Origin: JABMMZ01 sp964600345
GTDB taxonomy: Bacteria; Bacteroidota; Bacteroidia; NS11-12g; UBA955
Direction of reading: 5' to 3'
Assembly: GCA_964600345.1 (NCBI GenBank)
Contig: CAZRKA010000065.1
Span: 1 to 17,030, forward strand
DNA: 17,030 nt
Shown here one piece after another: positions 6,743 to 16,200 of this stretch. Made by a program: the position numbers and the translations under genes. Below the pieces are notes generated by a model. It did no database searches. It had not been told where the DNA came from and saw only the letters and a program-made list of their open reading frames with translations. Position 1 is the first letter of the stretch. Each line of letters opens with the position of its first letter.

Positions 6743-7639
6743 TCACTTAGGTGTATCAAGCGGGGGCAAACTCTGCAGATACAGGAAAATTGCAGTCAGG
6801 TCTTCATCACTTAATCCGGCAAAGGCAGAATAAGGCATATATTTAGGATGAAGTTTTTTACCTTCCGGGGTAGTACCGGTTTTAATGGTAGTTATAAACT
6901 GGTCTTTATTCCAGTGTTTGAGATTGCCTTTCGAGGTTAAGTTTGGCACCGGCGGAGAATTGGGATCCGGGTGTTTACCTCCGTTTAATTGTTCTCCATG
7001 ACAGGACTTACAGCCGGAAATATTGAGCAGATATTGTCCGTATTCCGCATTTGCTCCGGGCGCAGGAGCTGAGCCAACAGGCTTGCTGTGATCAAGTACA
7101 GAAGCACTGTGCATTTCTCCAAAGGCATTCATGGCCATTAGAATTTTTCCCATTGTAGTCAGGTTGTTTTTCCCCGTTACATTGTCGACCGGTTCAATTT
7201 GTTTTAGATAAGCTATTAAAGAGGCAATATCTTCCTTGCTCATGTAATAATAATCTTTGGCAGGCATAACCAGCAAACCATCTCCATTAGGACGCACTCC
7301 ATGTCTGACAGACTGAATCCAGTCTTTGTCCGTATAATAGGAAACCGCACTTCCCTTTCCGCGAGTCAGATTTGGGGCATACAAAACCCCCAGTTTAGGA
7401 TCGTTGAAAAAAGCAAACCCTTCCAGTTTCTTTCCGTGGCAGTCTGTACACAGCATGGCGAACTTTGCGCCTTTGGCAATGTTTAATGAATCGCCCGGAA
7501 TGGCGAAAACAGGCGGGTCGATGTTGAATTTTTTTGCAAGAATTTTATCAGCCTTTTTAAGCAGATAAAATCCGGTGCCCAGAATTGCAAGGACAAGTAC
7601 GAGCAGTATAATTCCAATCCATTTTAATACTTTTTTCAT
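6743..7639 (-). CDS. Membrane-anchored di-haem cytochrome c
   Basis: Predicted 298-residue electron carrier on the outer face of the inner membrane. Residues about 7-28 are one hydrophobic segment (uncleaved anchor or signal) after MKKVLKW. Two cytochrome c domains follow. The first has CTDCH at 64-68 and its likely axial Met in LVMP (Met125); the second has CKSCH at 210-214 and likely Met268 in KYMPYSAFAGLS. Each domain ends with the usual (E/D)(D)(I/L)xx(L/I)xxYL helix. The two-domain plan resembles the cytochrome subunits of membrane dehydrogenases, but no dehydrogenase or oxidase gene is adjacent. I chose ATG 7639 over the GTG at 7705 because the longer version places 22 unrelated residues before the anchor and would cover the predicted promoter. 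Confidence 0.9.
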   Translation of the reverse strand: MKKVLKWIGIILLVLVLAILGTGFYLLKKADKILAKKFNIDPPVFAIPGDSLNIAKGAKFAMLCTDCHGKKLEGFAFFNDPKLGVLYAPNLTRGKGSAVSYYTDKDWIQSVRHGVRPNGDGLLVMPAKDYYYMSKEDIASLIAYLKQIEPVDNVTGKNNLTTMGKILMAMNAFGEMHSASVLDHSKPVGSAPAPGANAEYGQYLLNISGCKSCHGEQLNGGKHPDPNSPPVPNLTSKGNLKHWNKDQFITTIKTGTTPEGKKLHPKYMPYSAFAGLSDEDLTAIFLYLQSLPPLDTPK

Positions 7640-7661
7640 GTGTTTATTTGTTTTTTCTTCA

Positions 7662-7692
7662 CGAATGTAAATAAATGAATGACTCTTGCAAT
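7662..7692 (-). promoter_or_regulatory. Putative promoter of the cytochrome c gene
   Basis: On the minus strand ATTG (7692-7689), a 19-base spacer, then TACATTCG (7669-7662), one base off TAnnTTTG. It ends 22 bases before the ATG at 7639 and lies downstream of the terminator-like hairpin at 7810-7846, so the cytochrome gene is likely transcribed on its own. Confidence 0.5.
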
Positions 7693-7803
7693 AAAAAAAT
7701 GACACAAATCAATACTTCATTTTTAATCAATTGAAATATAGGCTTTTAAACTTGTGTAGAATTACAGCACCCTTAATTAAAATTGAGAAAATTCCGGAAT
7801 CAA

Positions 7804-7846
7804 GGCTAAAAAACCGCTATAAAAGCTATGAAATTTTTGCGGTTTT
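7804..7846 (-). terminator. Rho-independent terminator overlapping the 3' end of the 117-residue gene
   Basis: On the minus strand AAAACCGC (7846-7839) pairs exactly with GCGGTTTT (7817-7810) around a 21-base A/T-rich loop that can pair further. The second arm runs into six T in a row, and the TAG stop at 7806-7808 lies in this tract. The hairpin therefore encodes the last residues of the protein. Confidence 0.6.
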
Positions 7847-8159
7847 GACCAAAAAAGCAGATTGAAGGATGTTTATATAAATCACAGATAGAATTGAAAA
7901 ACAATTTACCATCCGCATATTGTATATGGATTAAAGTTTCCCAATTATACCATTTATACATGGTGGTATAAATAAAGACAGAATCAGACCGGAATTCAGG
8001 AATCCAGTATTTGCATTCTGCTATTGAATTCAGTTTGCCACTTATCTTTTCAGGATTCAATTCAGTTTCAACTATTTTGTAAGCGGGAAATTTATATTGT
8101 CTGAAAGTGTAAAGAATGGCTGCGATGATTCCACTATTAAGAAATTTCTCAAATAACAA
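7806..8159 (-). CDS. Hypothetical protein, possibly decaying
   Basis: A 117-residue frame opened by TTG at 8159. I do not recognise it firmly. Residues about 8-19 (NSGIIAAILYTF) are mildly hydrophobic and may be a weak membrane segment. The rest, with KIVETELNPEKIS, an aromatic-rich centre (MYKWYNWETLIHIQY) and FFGQNRKN near the end, has the composition of a folded protein and resembles short orphan proteins seen in Bacteroidota, but this is an impression, not a search result. In-frame TAA codons lie at 8169-8171 and 8286-8288, with a short membrane-like frame between them, so the gene could be a truncated remnant. Its last codons overlap a terminator-like hairpin. An ATG eight bases upstream (8167) is in another frame that soon stops. 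Confidence 0.5.
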   Translation of the reverse strand: MLFEKFLNSGIIAAILYTFRQYKFPAYKIVETELNPEKISGKLNSIAECKYWIPEFRSDSVFIYTTMYKWYNWETLIHIQYADGKLFFNSICDLYKHPSICFFGQNRKNFIAFIAVF

Positions 8160-8168
8160 TCTTTCATT

Positions 8169-8240
8169 TTACTCTGGCAAATCCGACATTATAAGATAAA
8201 GAGCAATACCAATGCACACAGATACGTGCAAAAAAAACAT
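8169..8240 (-). other. Possible 23-residue membrane peptide frame
   Basis: From the ATG at 8240 the frame reads MFFLHVSVCIGIALYLIMSD and ends with LPE before TAA. It is almost entirely hydrophobic, as one membrane-spanning helix. The open frame extends upstream to 8285 without an ATG (CKRKTDDGQLKPAFL). It is in the same frame as the 117-residue gene that begins ten bases later, so it may be the former N-terminus of that gene, cut off by the TAA, or a separate small protein, or chance. The gene-poor stretch 8160-8307 holds nothing else I can name. Confidence 0.25.
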
Positions 8241-8307
8241 AAGAAAAGCTGGTTTTAATTGACCATCATCTGTTTTCCTTTTGCATTATTTCAAAAGTCA
8301 GTGATTT

Positions 8308-8691
8308 TTAAAACTCTTTAAGCCATTGCTTTGCCTTATCGTAATCAGTAAAAAAGCGTGTCGGGTAAGAATCTTTAATAAAACGGGAGTAAAAATTTAT
8401 AATCATCTTCTGGTAAAGAGAATGCACAATGATAGCTTCAGCGATAACCTGATCTTTGATTCTGATACTTTGTTCGTGTCCAAAAAGTCTGGCTTCTTTG
8501 GAAATGACAGTATTTTTACCTGTAACCACCAGTTTTTTAAGACGTTTGCCAGCGGTAAATTCGCCAAGGTGTTTATATCCGACTTTAAGGTCGTCCAACT
8601 CTATCTGTGCCTTGTCATTAAAAACAATTTCCACAGTACTGTCATCAAGCATCTGTATGGATTTAATCACATTATTCGCCGTTTCGAACAT
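8308..8691 (-). CDS. Protein of unknown function, small alpha/beta (STAS-like architecture)
   Basis: A 127-residue cytoplasmic protein with no signal or membrane segment. It has an N-terminal stretch of beta-prone strands (VEIVFNDKAQIEL, 20-32), LKKLVVTGKNTVISKEARLF (51-70), a central helix with AEAIIVHSLYQKMIINFYSRF, and ends with PTRFFTDYDKAKQWLKEF. The order strand-helix-strand with a final F(x)nA(x)xWL motif recalls the small STAS/SpoIIAA-like proteins common in Bacteroidota. That is family resemblance by eye, and its function is unknown. It starts at ATG 8691 twelve bases after a good promoter-like site, and lies 154 bases after the rpoC stop beyond a strong terminator, so it is probably a single-gene unit. 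The frame is intact and the codon use ordinary. Confidence 0.8.
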   Translation of the reverse strand: MFETANNVIKSIQMLDDSTVEIVFNDKAQIELDDLKVGYKHLGEFTAGKRLKKLVVTGKNTVISKEARLFGHEQSIRIKDQVIAEAIIVHSLYQKMIINFYSRFIKDSYPTRFFTDYDKAKQWLKEF

Positions 8692-8702
8692 ATTTTAAAG
8701 TG

Positions 8703-8734
8703 CCAAGATAGTTAAAGATATAAAGTTAAACAAT
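8703..8734 (-). promoter_or_regulatory. Putative promoter of the 127-residue protein gene
   Basis: On the minus strand ATTG (8734-8731), a 20-base spacer, then TATCTTGG (8710-8703), one base off TAnnTTTG. It ends 11 bases before the ATG at 8691. Confidence 0.45.
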
Positions 8735-8790
8735 GACGTTCAGCATTTGTTTTATTAATTATATCTTTAATATACGCAATAATCTTGCCT

Positions 8791-8826
8791 AAAAAAAACA
8801 GCCCGTACATTACTGCACGGACTGTT
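8791..8826 (-). terminator. Rho-independent terminator of the rpoBC transcript
   Basis: A 12-pair stem (8815-8826 with 8797-8808) with a six-base loop, followed on the minus strand by eight T (four of them counted with the arm or directly after it). Two pairs are G-U on the minus-strand RNA, and would be C-A clashes on the other strand, so it is directional. It starts 20 bases after the rpoC stop. Confidence 0.9.
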
Positions 8827-8845
8827 ATTATAATATACAATAAAC

Positions 8846-11800
8846 TTAGTTTGCGCTTGCTACTTCGCCTTCTTCTTTAGAAGCCATAAGTCTTTCGAAT
8901 TCTTCCTTGCTTCCAACAACCAGATTGTCGTAGCTTCTCATACCTGTACCGGCAGGAATCAGGTGACCAACGATCACATTTTCCTTCAGTCCGCGCATGT
9001 AATCTACTTTACCGGCGATGGCAGCTTCGTTAAGAACTTTTGTAGTTTCCTGGAATGATGCAGCACTCATAAAGCTTCTGGTGGCAAGTGATGCTCTGGT
9101 AATACCCTGAAGAACTGCATCAGCTGTTGCTGTAACTGCATCTCTTACCAATACCTGAGTTTTGTCCTGGCGTTTAAGTGAGCTGTTTTCTTCTCTCAGT
9201 TCACGCAATGATACTATCTGACCAACTTTAAGTTTTTCAGATTCACCGCTGTCGATAACTACCTTTCTGTCAAAGATCCAGTCGTTTTCTTCAAACAATT
9301 CCCATTTCTCCACGATTTCATTTTCGAGGAACTGGGTATCGCCAGGTTGTTCAACGATCATTTTTTGCATCATCTGTCTTACGATGATTTCGATATGTTT
9401 ATCGTTGATTTTTACACCCTGAAGGCGATATACTTCCTGAATACCATTGAGGATATAACGCTGAACTGCTGTTGGTCCCTGAATTCTGAGAATATCCTGA
9501 GGAGTAATTGCACCGTCAGAAAGCGGAGCACCTGCTTTGATATAGTCGTTGTCCTGAACAAAGATATGTTTAGACAGCGGAATCATATAGTGCTTTTGTT
9601 CTCCGTCTTTACTGCTTACAGTAATCTCTCTGTTTCCGCGTTTTATTCCACCATAGCTGACAACACCGTCTATTTCAGAAACTGTTGCAGGATTTGATGG
9701 ATTCCTTGCCTCGAACAACTCGGTTACACGTGGCAGACCACCTGTGATATCCCTTGTTCCACGGGCTGATCTCGGAATTTTTGCAATGATATCACCTGCG
9801 CTGATTGATTTACCGTCTTCAACGGAAATGTGTGCACCAACCGGCAGATTTATCTCTTTAAGAACGGTTTTATCTTTTCCGATGATCTTGATCGAAGGCG
9901 ACTTGGTTTTATCTTTAGTTTCAATGATAACTTTCTCACCGTAACCTGTTACTTCGTCATTTTCTTCCCTGAAGGTAATACCATCAATGATGTTTTCGTA
10001 TTGAATTTTACCGGCAAGATCAGAAAGGATTACCGCGTTATATGGATCCCATGCGCATATTAAATCGCCTTTTTTGACTTTGTCACCTTCTTTAAGATAT
10101 ACAAATGAACCATAAGGAACTACGAAAGTGATCAGAATATTTTTGGTTTTAGGCTCGAGTATTCTCAACTCAGCGCTACGGCTTAAGTTAAGTTCTACTT
10201 TCTGCGCTTCGCCTGTTCCTTCATCCACTTTCTGGGTTGTAACAGTTTTCAGTTCATCAAAGCTAACGATACCGTCAAACCTTGATACAATCTGAGATTC
10301 TGCGGCAATACTGCTCGCAGTACCACCCACGTGGAAGGTACGGAGTGTAAGCTGAGTTCCGGGCTCACCGATGGATTGTGCTGCAATTACACCTACCGCT
10401 TCACCAATCTGTACCATTCGGCCGTTGGTAAGGTTTCTGCCGTAACATTTTGCACAAACACCGTTTCTGGTTTCGCAGGTTAGCACCGAGCGGATTTCCA
10501 TTTCTTCAATTCCGGCATTCTCAATAGCTCTCGCAACTTCTTCGGTGATTTCTGCACCTGCATTGACGATAAGTTCACCTGTTTCAGGGTGGTAAGTATC
10601 GTATAAACCGGTACGTCCAAGTATCCTTTCATAAAGGCTCTCAACAACGTCATCATTGTCTTTAAGTGCTGAAAGGGAAAGACCTCTGAGTGTATCGCAA
10701 TCTTTTTCTGTGATAATAACATCCTGAGCAACGTCGTGCAGCCTTCTGGTCAGATAACCGGCGTCGGCAGTTTTCAGAGCCGTATCGGCCAGACCTTTAC
10801 GGGCACCGTGCGTAGAAATGAAGTACTCGAGTACCGACAAACCTTCCTTGAAATTGGATAGAATCGGATTTTCGATAATCTCGCCAACACCACCACCAAT
10901 GTTTTTCTGTGGTTTAGCCATCAGACCCCTCATTCCGCCGAGCTGACGAATCTGCTCTTTAGAACCCCTTGCACCTGAATCAAGCATCATATAGATAGGA
11001 TTGAAGCCCTGATCATTTTCTGCAAGCTCTTTCAGAAGTATTTCACCAACCTGTGAGTTGATACGTGTCCAGATATCGATAACCTGGTTATATCTCTCGT
11101 TATTTGTAATAAATCCGTTTTCGTAGTTGAATTTAATTTCGTCTACTTCGGCTCTTGCTTTGTCTATCAGTTTTTCTTTTGCATCAGGAATCTGTACATA
11201 GTTAAGGTTAAATGACAGTCCGCCCTTGAATGCATAGTGGAAACCGAGATCCTTGATATCATCCAGGAATCTTGAAGTACGGGCTACCCCAACTTCTTTA
11301 ACAAAATTGCTGATGATATCCCTTAGTGATTTTTTAGTAAGCAACTGGTTGATATAACCTACCCCTTCCGGTACAACCTGGTTGAATATTACTCTTCCAA
11401 CGGTTGTTTCAATCAGTTTATAAACCAGCTCGCCTTTTTCGTCTTTGTCTTTCAGTCTGCACTTGATGTACGAATGCAGATCAGCTTTACCTTCGTTATA
11501 GGCGATAATAACCTCTTCGGGTGAATAGAAAGTGATACCCTCACCTTTCACTACTTTTTCCGGAGTTGATTTCCTGCCTTTGGTGATGTAGTAAAGTCCA
11601 AGTACCATGTCCTGAGAAGGAACGGTAATTGGAGAACCATTGGCCGGGTTGAGGATATTGTGCGGTGCAAGCATCAGCAACTGAGCTTCAAGAATTGCAG
11701 CGTTTCCAAGCGGAACGTGAACAGCCATCTGGTCACCGTCAAAGTCGGCGTTGAAACCTGTACAGGTCAACGGGTGTAACTGAATTGCTTTTCCTTCAAT

Positions 11801-13165
11801 CAGTTTTGGCTGGAAGGCCTGTATACCCAACCTGTGGAGTGTAGGAGCACGGTTTAGGAGAACCGGATGCCCTTTCAGGATATTTTCCAGTATTTCCCAG
11901 ATTACAGGTTCTTTCTTATCTACTATTTTCTTGGCTGATTTTACCGTTTTAACAACGCCTCTTTCGATAAGCTTACGGATGATAAACGGCTTGAACAATT
12001 CTGCAGCCATAGCTTTCGGCAGTCCGCATTCGCTTAGTTTAAGCTTTGGTCCTACCACAATTACTGAACGGCCTGAATAATCGACACGTTTACCAAGGAG
12101 ATTGAGACGGAAACGACCTTGTTTTCCTTTAAGCATATCGCTCAAAGACTTTAATGGTCTGTTGCCATCAGATTTAACGGCACTTGATCTTCTGGTATTG
12201 TCGAGCAAAGAGTCTACAGATTCCTGCAGCATCCTTTTTTCGTTTCTGAGAATTACTTCAGGAGCTTTAATCTCCATCAGACGTTTCAGACGGTTGTTTC
12301 TGATAATTACCCTGCGGTACAAATCGTTCAGGTCGGATGTTGCAAAACGGCCGCCTTCCAGTGGTACAAGCGGACGAAGTTCCGGTGGAATAACAGGAAG
12401 CATTTTCATGATCATCCATTCCGGACGATTGATATTACCTTCTCTGTTAGCTGACCTAAAGCTTTCAATAACTTTCAGTCTTTTCAGAGCTTCTGCTTTA
12501 CGTTGTTGTGAAGTTTCGGTTGCAGCCTGATTTCTCAAACTGTAGCTTAACCCATCAAGGTCTATATTAGTCAGCAATTCCCATAGTGCCTCGGCGCCCA
12601 TTTTGGCTACGAATTTTTTAGGATCCGCATCATCTAGGTACTGGTTTTCTTTTGGAAGTTTATCCAGAATATCGAGATATTCTTCTTCTGAAAGCAGATC
12701 AAGTCTGTTAATTCCTTCGTATTCACCACTCTGGATAACAATGTATCTTTCGTAGTAAACAACGAGGTCAAGTTTTTTACTGCTTAATCCCAGGAGATAA
12801 CCTATTTTGTTTGGAAGAGAACGGAAGTACCAGATGTGAGCCACCGGCACCACCAGGTTGATGTGTCCCATTCTTTCTCTTCTGACTTTCTTCTCGGTAA
12901 CCTCCACACCACATCTGTCACATACAATACCTTTGTAGCGTATGCGTTTGTATTTACCGCAATGACATTCATAATCCTTGATAGGACCGAATATCCTTTC
13001 GCAGAACAAACCGCCCATTTCAGGCTTATAACTGCGGTAGTTAATAGTCTCCGGCTTGATTACTTCTCCGAAAGATTTTTGAAGAATGCTTTCTGGTGAA
13101 GCAAGTCCAATACGGATCTTGGTGAAGTTACTTTTTATCTTTTGATTTTTTTTAATCGTTGACAT
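8846..13165 (-). CDS. rpoC: DNA-directed RNA polymerase subunit beta'
   Basis: Catalytic large subunit of RNA polymerase, 1439 residues, normal for Bacteroidota. The N-terminal zinc site is CHCGKYKRI...VCDRCG (Cys67, Cys69, Cys82, Cys85). The active-site loop FNADFDGDQ (471-479) carries the three Mg-binding Asp (474, 476, 478). The second zinc site uses Cys823, Cys897, Cys904 and Cys907. The bridge-helix region is FISTHGARKGLADTALKTAD (782-801), and the trigger-loop region GVIAAQSIGEPGTQLTLRTF follows at about 925-944. The start is an ATG at 13165, 39 bases after the rpoB stop, with no promoter-like site seen between them, so the two are co-transcribed. A strong terminator follows the stop. 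No frameshift or missing motif was found. Confidence 0.99.
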   Translation of the reverse strand: MSTIKKNQKIKSNFTKIRIGLASPESILQKSFGEVIKPETINYRSYKPEMGGLFCERIFGPIKDYECHCGKYKRIRYKGIVCDRCGVEVTEKKVRRERMGHINLVVPVAHIWYFRSLPNKIGYLLGLSSKKLDLVVYYERYIVIQSGEYEGINRLDLLSEEEYLDILDKLPKENQYLDDADPKKFVAKMGAEALWELLTNIDLDGLSYSLRNQAATETSQQRKAEALKRLKVIESFRSANREGNINRPEWMIMKMLPVIPPELRPLVPLEGGRFATSDLNDLYRRVIIRNNRLKRLMEIKAPEVILRNEKRMLQESVDSLLDNTRRSSAVKSDGNRPLKSLSDMLKGKQGRFRLNLLGKRVDYSGRSVIVVGPKLKLSECGLPKAMAAELFKPFIIRKLIERGVVKTVKSAKKIVDKKEPVIWEILENILKGHPVLLNRAPTLHRLGIQAFQPKLIEGKAIQLHPLTCTGFNADFDGDQMAVHVPLGNAAILEAQLLMLAPHNILNPANGSPITVPSQDMVLGLYYITKGRKSTPEKVVKGEGITFYSPEEVIIAYNEGKADLHSYIKCRLKDKDEKGELVYKLIETTVGRVIFNQVVPEGVGYINQLLTKKSLRDIISNFVKEVGVARTSRFLDDIKDLGFHYAFKGGLSFNLNYVQIPDAKEKLIDKARAEVDEIKFNYENGFITNNERYNQVIDIWTRINSQVGEILLKELAENDQGFNPIYMMLDSGARGSKEQIRQLGGMRGLMAKPQKNIGGGVGEIIENPILSNFKEGLSVLEYFISTHGARKGLADTALKTADAGYLTRRLHDVAQDVIITEKDCDTLRGLSLSALKDNDDVVESLYERILGRTGLYDTYHPETGELIVNAGAEITEEVARAIENAGIEEMEIRSVLTCETRNGVCAKCYGRNLTNGRMVQIGEAVGVIAAQSIGEPGTQLTLRTFHVGGTASSIAAESQIVSRFDGIVSFDELKTVTTQKVDEGTGEAQKVELNLSRSAELRILEPKTKNILITFVVPYGSFVYLKEGDKVKKGDLICAWDPYNAVILSDLAGKIQYENIIDGITFREENDEVTGYGEKVIIETKDKTKSPSIKIIGKDKTVLKEINLPVGAHISVEDGKSISAGDIIAKIPRSARGTRDITGGLPRVTELFEARNPSNPATVSEIDGVVSYGGIKRGNREITVSSKDGEQKHYMIPLSKHIFVQDNDYIKAGAPLSDGAITPQDILRIQGPTAVQRYILNGIQEVYRLQGVKINDKHIEIIVRQMMQKMIVEQPGDTQFLENEIVEKWELFEENDWIFDRKVVIDSGESEKLKVGQIVSLRELREENSSLKRQDKTQVLVRDAVTATADAVLQGITRASLATRSFMSAASFQETTKVLNEAAIAGKVDYMRGLKENVIVGHLIPAGTGMRSYDNLVVGSKEEFERLMASKEEGEVASAN

Positions 13166-13204
13166 TTTTAATGCAATGCTTTTTTAAATGATTGTTGATT
13201 TTCC

Positions 13205-16200
13205 TTATTCTTCGAAAGTCATTTCAATTCCAAGACCTCTGAGTTCGTGTATCAGAACGTTGAACGATTCCGGAATACCTACCTGTGTGATGTTATCGCC
13301 TTTGACAATAGCCTCGTATGTTTTGGCTCTTCCCATGATATCATCAGATTTGATGGTTAGAATTTCTCTGAGAATGTTGGCTGCACCGAATGCTTCAAGT
13401 GCCCATACCTCCATCTCACCAAAACGCTGACCACCGAACTGAGCTTTACCACCAAGCGGCTGCTGGGTAATCATCGAATATGGTCCGATTGAACGCGCGT
13501 GCATCTTATCGTCTACCATGTGGCCGAGTTTCAGCATGTAAATAATACCCACTGTAGTTGGCTGGTGGAATCTTTCGCCGGTCAGACCGTCGTAAAGGTA
13601 AACCTGTCCGTTTTTAGGTATTTTGGCTTCTTTGGTGTATGCATCTATCTGATCGGGAGATGCTCCGTCAAAAATCGGAGTTGCGAATTTGAGACCCAGC
13701 TCTTTTCCGGCCCAGCCCAGAACAGTTTCATAAATCTGTCCAAGGTTCATCCTTGAAGGCACACCCAGCGGATTAAGAACGATATCAACCGGTGTTCCAT
13801 CCTCAAGGAATGGCATATCTTCGGCACGAACAATACGCGCTACAATACCTTTGTTACCGTGTCTTCCCGCCATTTTATCACCAACTTTAAGTTTACGTTT
13901 CTGTGCTACGTATACTTTAGCCATTTTCAGAATTCCTGTTGGCAATTCGTCACCTACAGTTATTGCATAATATTCGCGTCTGAAAGCTGCATAAATTTCA
14001 GTAATCTGAGATTTGTAGTTTTTCAGAATCTTATTTACCTGGATATTTTTATCGTTATCGGATGTCCAGTTAGCAAAATTAACATTATCGTAATCTACAG
14101 ATGAAAGGTTTTTCAGTGTGAATTTAGTACCTTTAGGAATCATGTCATCACCATAAACAGCCTTAACACCGGCAGAGGTTTTACCATTGAGAACCTTAAA
14201 CAGTTTCTGAACCAGGATTTCGGTTACTTTTTCCTTGTTCTTTTTGTATTCGGTTTCATTTTTGGCAAGTTTTGCTTTCTCGTCAGTTTTGGCGCCTTTC
14301 TCTTTTTTGGTTTTTGTAAACAGTTTTTTATCGATTACAATACCTTCAGTTGAGGGTGGTGCCTTAAGCGAAGCATCTTTCACATCACCTGCTTTGTCTC
14401 CGAAGATCGCTCTGAGAAGTTTTTCTTCCGGTGATGGTTCAGTTTCACCTTTAGGTGTGATCTTACCAATAATGATATCACCTTCCTTAAGTTCTGCTCC
14501 GATTCTGATCAGTCCGTTCTCGTCGAGGTTACGGGTAGCTTCCTCGCTTACGTTTGGAATATCGTTGGTCAGTTCTTCCTCACCGCGTTTGGTATCTCTG
14601 ACTTCAAGTTCAAATTCGTCAACGTGGATTGATGTATACCAGTCGTCGCTAACTACTTTTTCAGAAATAACAATCGCATCCTCGAAGTTATATCCCTGCC
14701 ATGGCATGAATGCCACTTTAAGGTTTCTTCCGATTGCGAGTTCTCCGTCCTGGGTAGCATAACCTTCACACAATACTTCGCCTTTGCTAACCCTTTGTCC
14801 TTTTCTGACAATTGGTTTAAGGTTAATACATGTACTTTGGTTTGTTCTCAGGAACTTGGTGAGAGTATAGGTTTTAACGTTGCTGGCAAAATTTTCCAGT
14901 TCGTCTTCTGCTGTGTAATCGTAACGGATTTTAATCTCATTGGCGTCAACATAATCAACTACGCCATCCCCTTCAGCCATTACAAGTGCTCTTGAATCTC
15001 TTGCTACTCTTTCTTCGAGACCTGTTCCAACGATTGGAGCTTCAGGTCTGAGCAAAGGCACAGCCTGACGTTGCATATTCGAACCCATCAGAGCCCTGTT
15101 GGCATCGTCGTGTTCGAGGAAAGGAATGAGTGATGCAGCTATTGATACAATCTGATTCGGTGCAACGTCCATGAAGTTTAGCTTTTCGGCTTCTACCAGT
15201 GGGAAGTCACCTTCGAATCTGGCTTTAATTTCTTTGGAATTGAATTCACCTTTTTCGTTGATATCGATATTACACTGAGCGATAATTTTACCGTCTTCTT
15301 CTTCTGCACTTAAATAAACTACAGGCTTATTGAAATTAACTTTACCGTTCTCAACGGGTCTGTATGGTGTCTCAATAAAGCCCATGCTGTTGATTTTAGC
15401 ATGAACACAGAGAGAAGAAATCAAACCGATATTCGGTCCCTCAGGAGTTTCGATTGTACAAAGACGTCCGTAGTGTGTATAGTGAACGTCACGAACCTCA
15501 AAACCGGCTCTTTCACGGGAAAGACCACCGGGTCCAAGGGCAGACATTCTTCTTTTGTGAGTTATTTCAGCAAGCGGATTCGTTTGATCCATGAACTGAG
15601 ATAACTGATTGGTACCGAAGAACGAATTGATTACAGAAGAGAGTGAACGCGCGTTGATAAGGTCGGTTGGTGTGAAAACCTCATTATCGCGAATGTTCAT
15701 TTTCTCGCGTATAGTTCTGGCCATACGGGCAAGACCAACACCGAACTGGGCATAAAGCTGTTCGCCAACTGTTCTTACACGTCTGTTGCTGAGGTGGTCA
15801 ATATCGTCTACCTCAGAACGGCTGTTACTCAATTCAATCAGGTAAGTGATGATTTTGATGATGTCTTCGTTGGTAAGCACTTTAACATCCATAGATGTGC
15901 TTAAGTTCAGTTTCTTGTTGATTCTGTAACGTCCAACTTCACCAAGATCATATCTTTTATCGGAGAAAAACAATCTCTCGATGATACCGCGGGCGGTTTC
16001 CTCATCGGGTGGATCAGTGTTTCTGAGCTGTCTGTAGATATGCTCTACTGCTTCTTTACCATTGTTAGAGGTATCTTTCTGCAGTGTATTGTATATAATG
16101 GTAAAATCGTTTTTACCTTCTTCTTCTTTATTGAGAATAATGGTTTTAACACCGGCTTCAACGATTTCGTCAATATGTGCAGCTTCCAGTATGGTATCGC

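Noticed and set aside
6047..6827. A 15-base direct repeat, AATCCGGCAAAGGCA, at 6047-6061 (efp-speB gap) and 6813-6827 (inside the cytochrome c gene).
   Set aside because: Only two copies, one inside a conserved cytochrome motif and with no shared flanks; probably chance, not an attachment site or mobile-element trace.
12102..12530. A 142-codon open frame on the plus strand, opposite rpoC.
   Set aside because: Antisense to conserved rpoC motifs, with Arg/Ser/Leu-rich composition and no recognisable domain or start context.
14235..14762. A 175-codon open frame on the plus strand, opposite rpoB.
   Set aside because: It is low-complexity, very rich in Ser, Phe and Leu, and lies antisense to a highly conserved part of rpoB; a shadow frame.
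15536..15613. Possible rifampicin-resistance changes in the rpoB cluster I segment.
   Set aside because: All the main resistance positions carry the sensitive residues; the few differences from E. coli (Thr-Asn, Ala, Met) are at places that vary between lineages.
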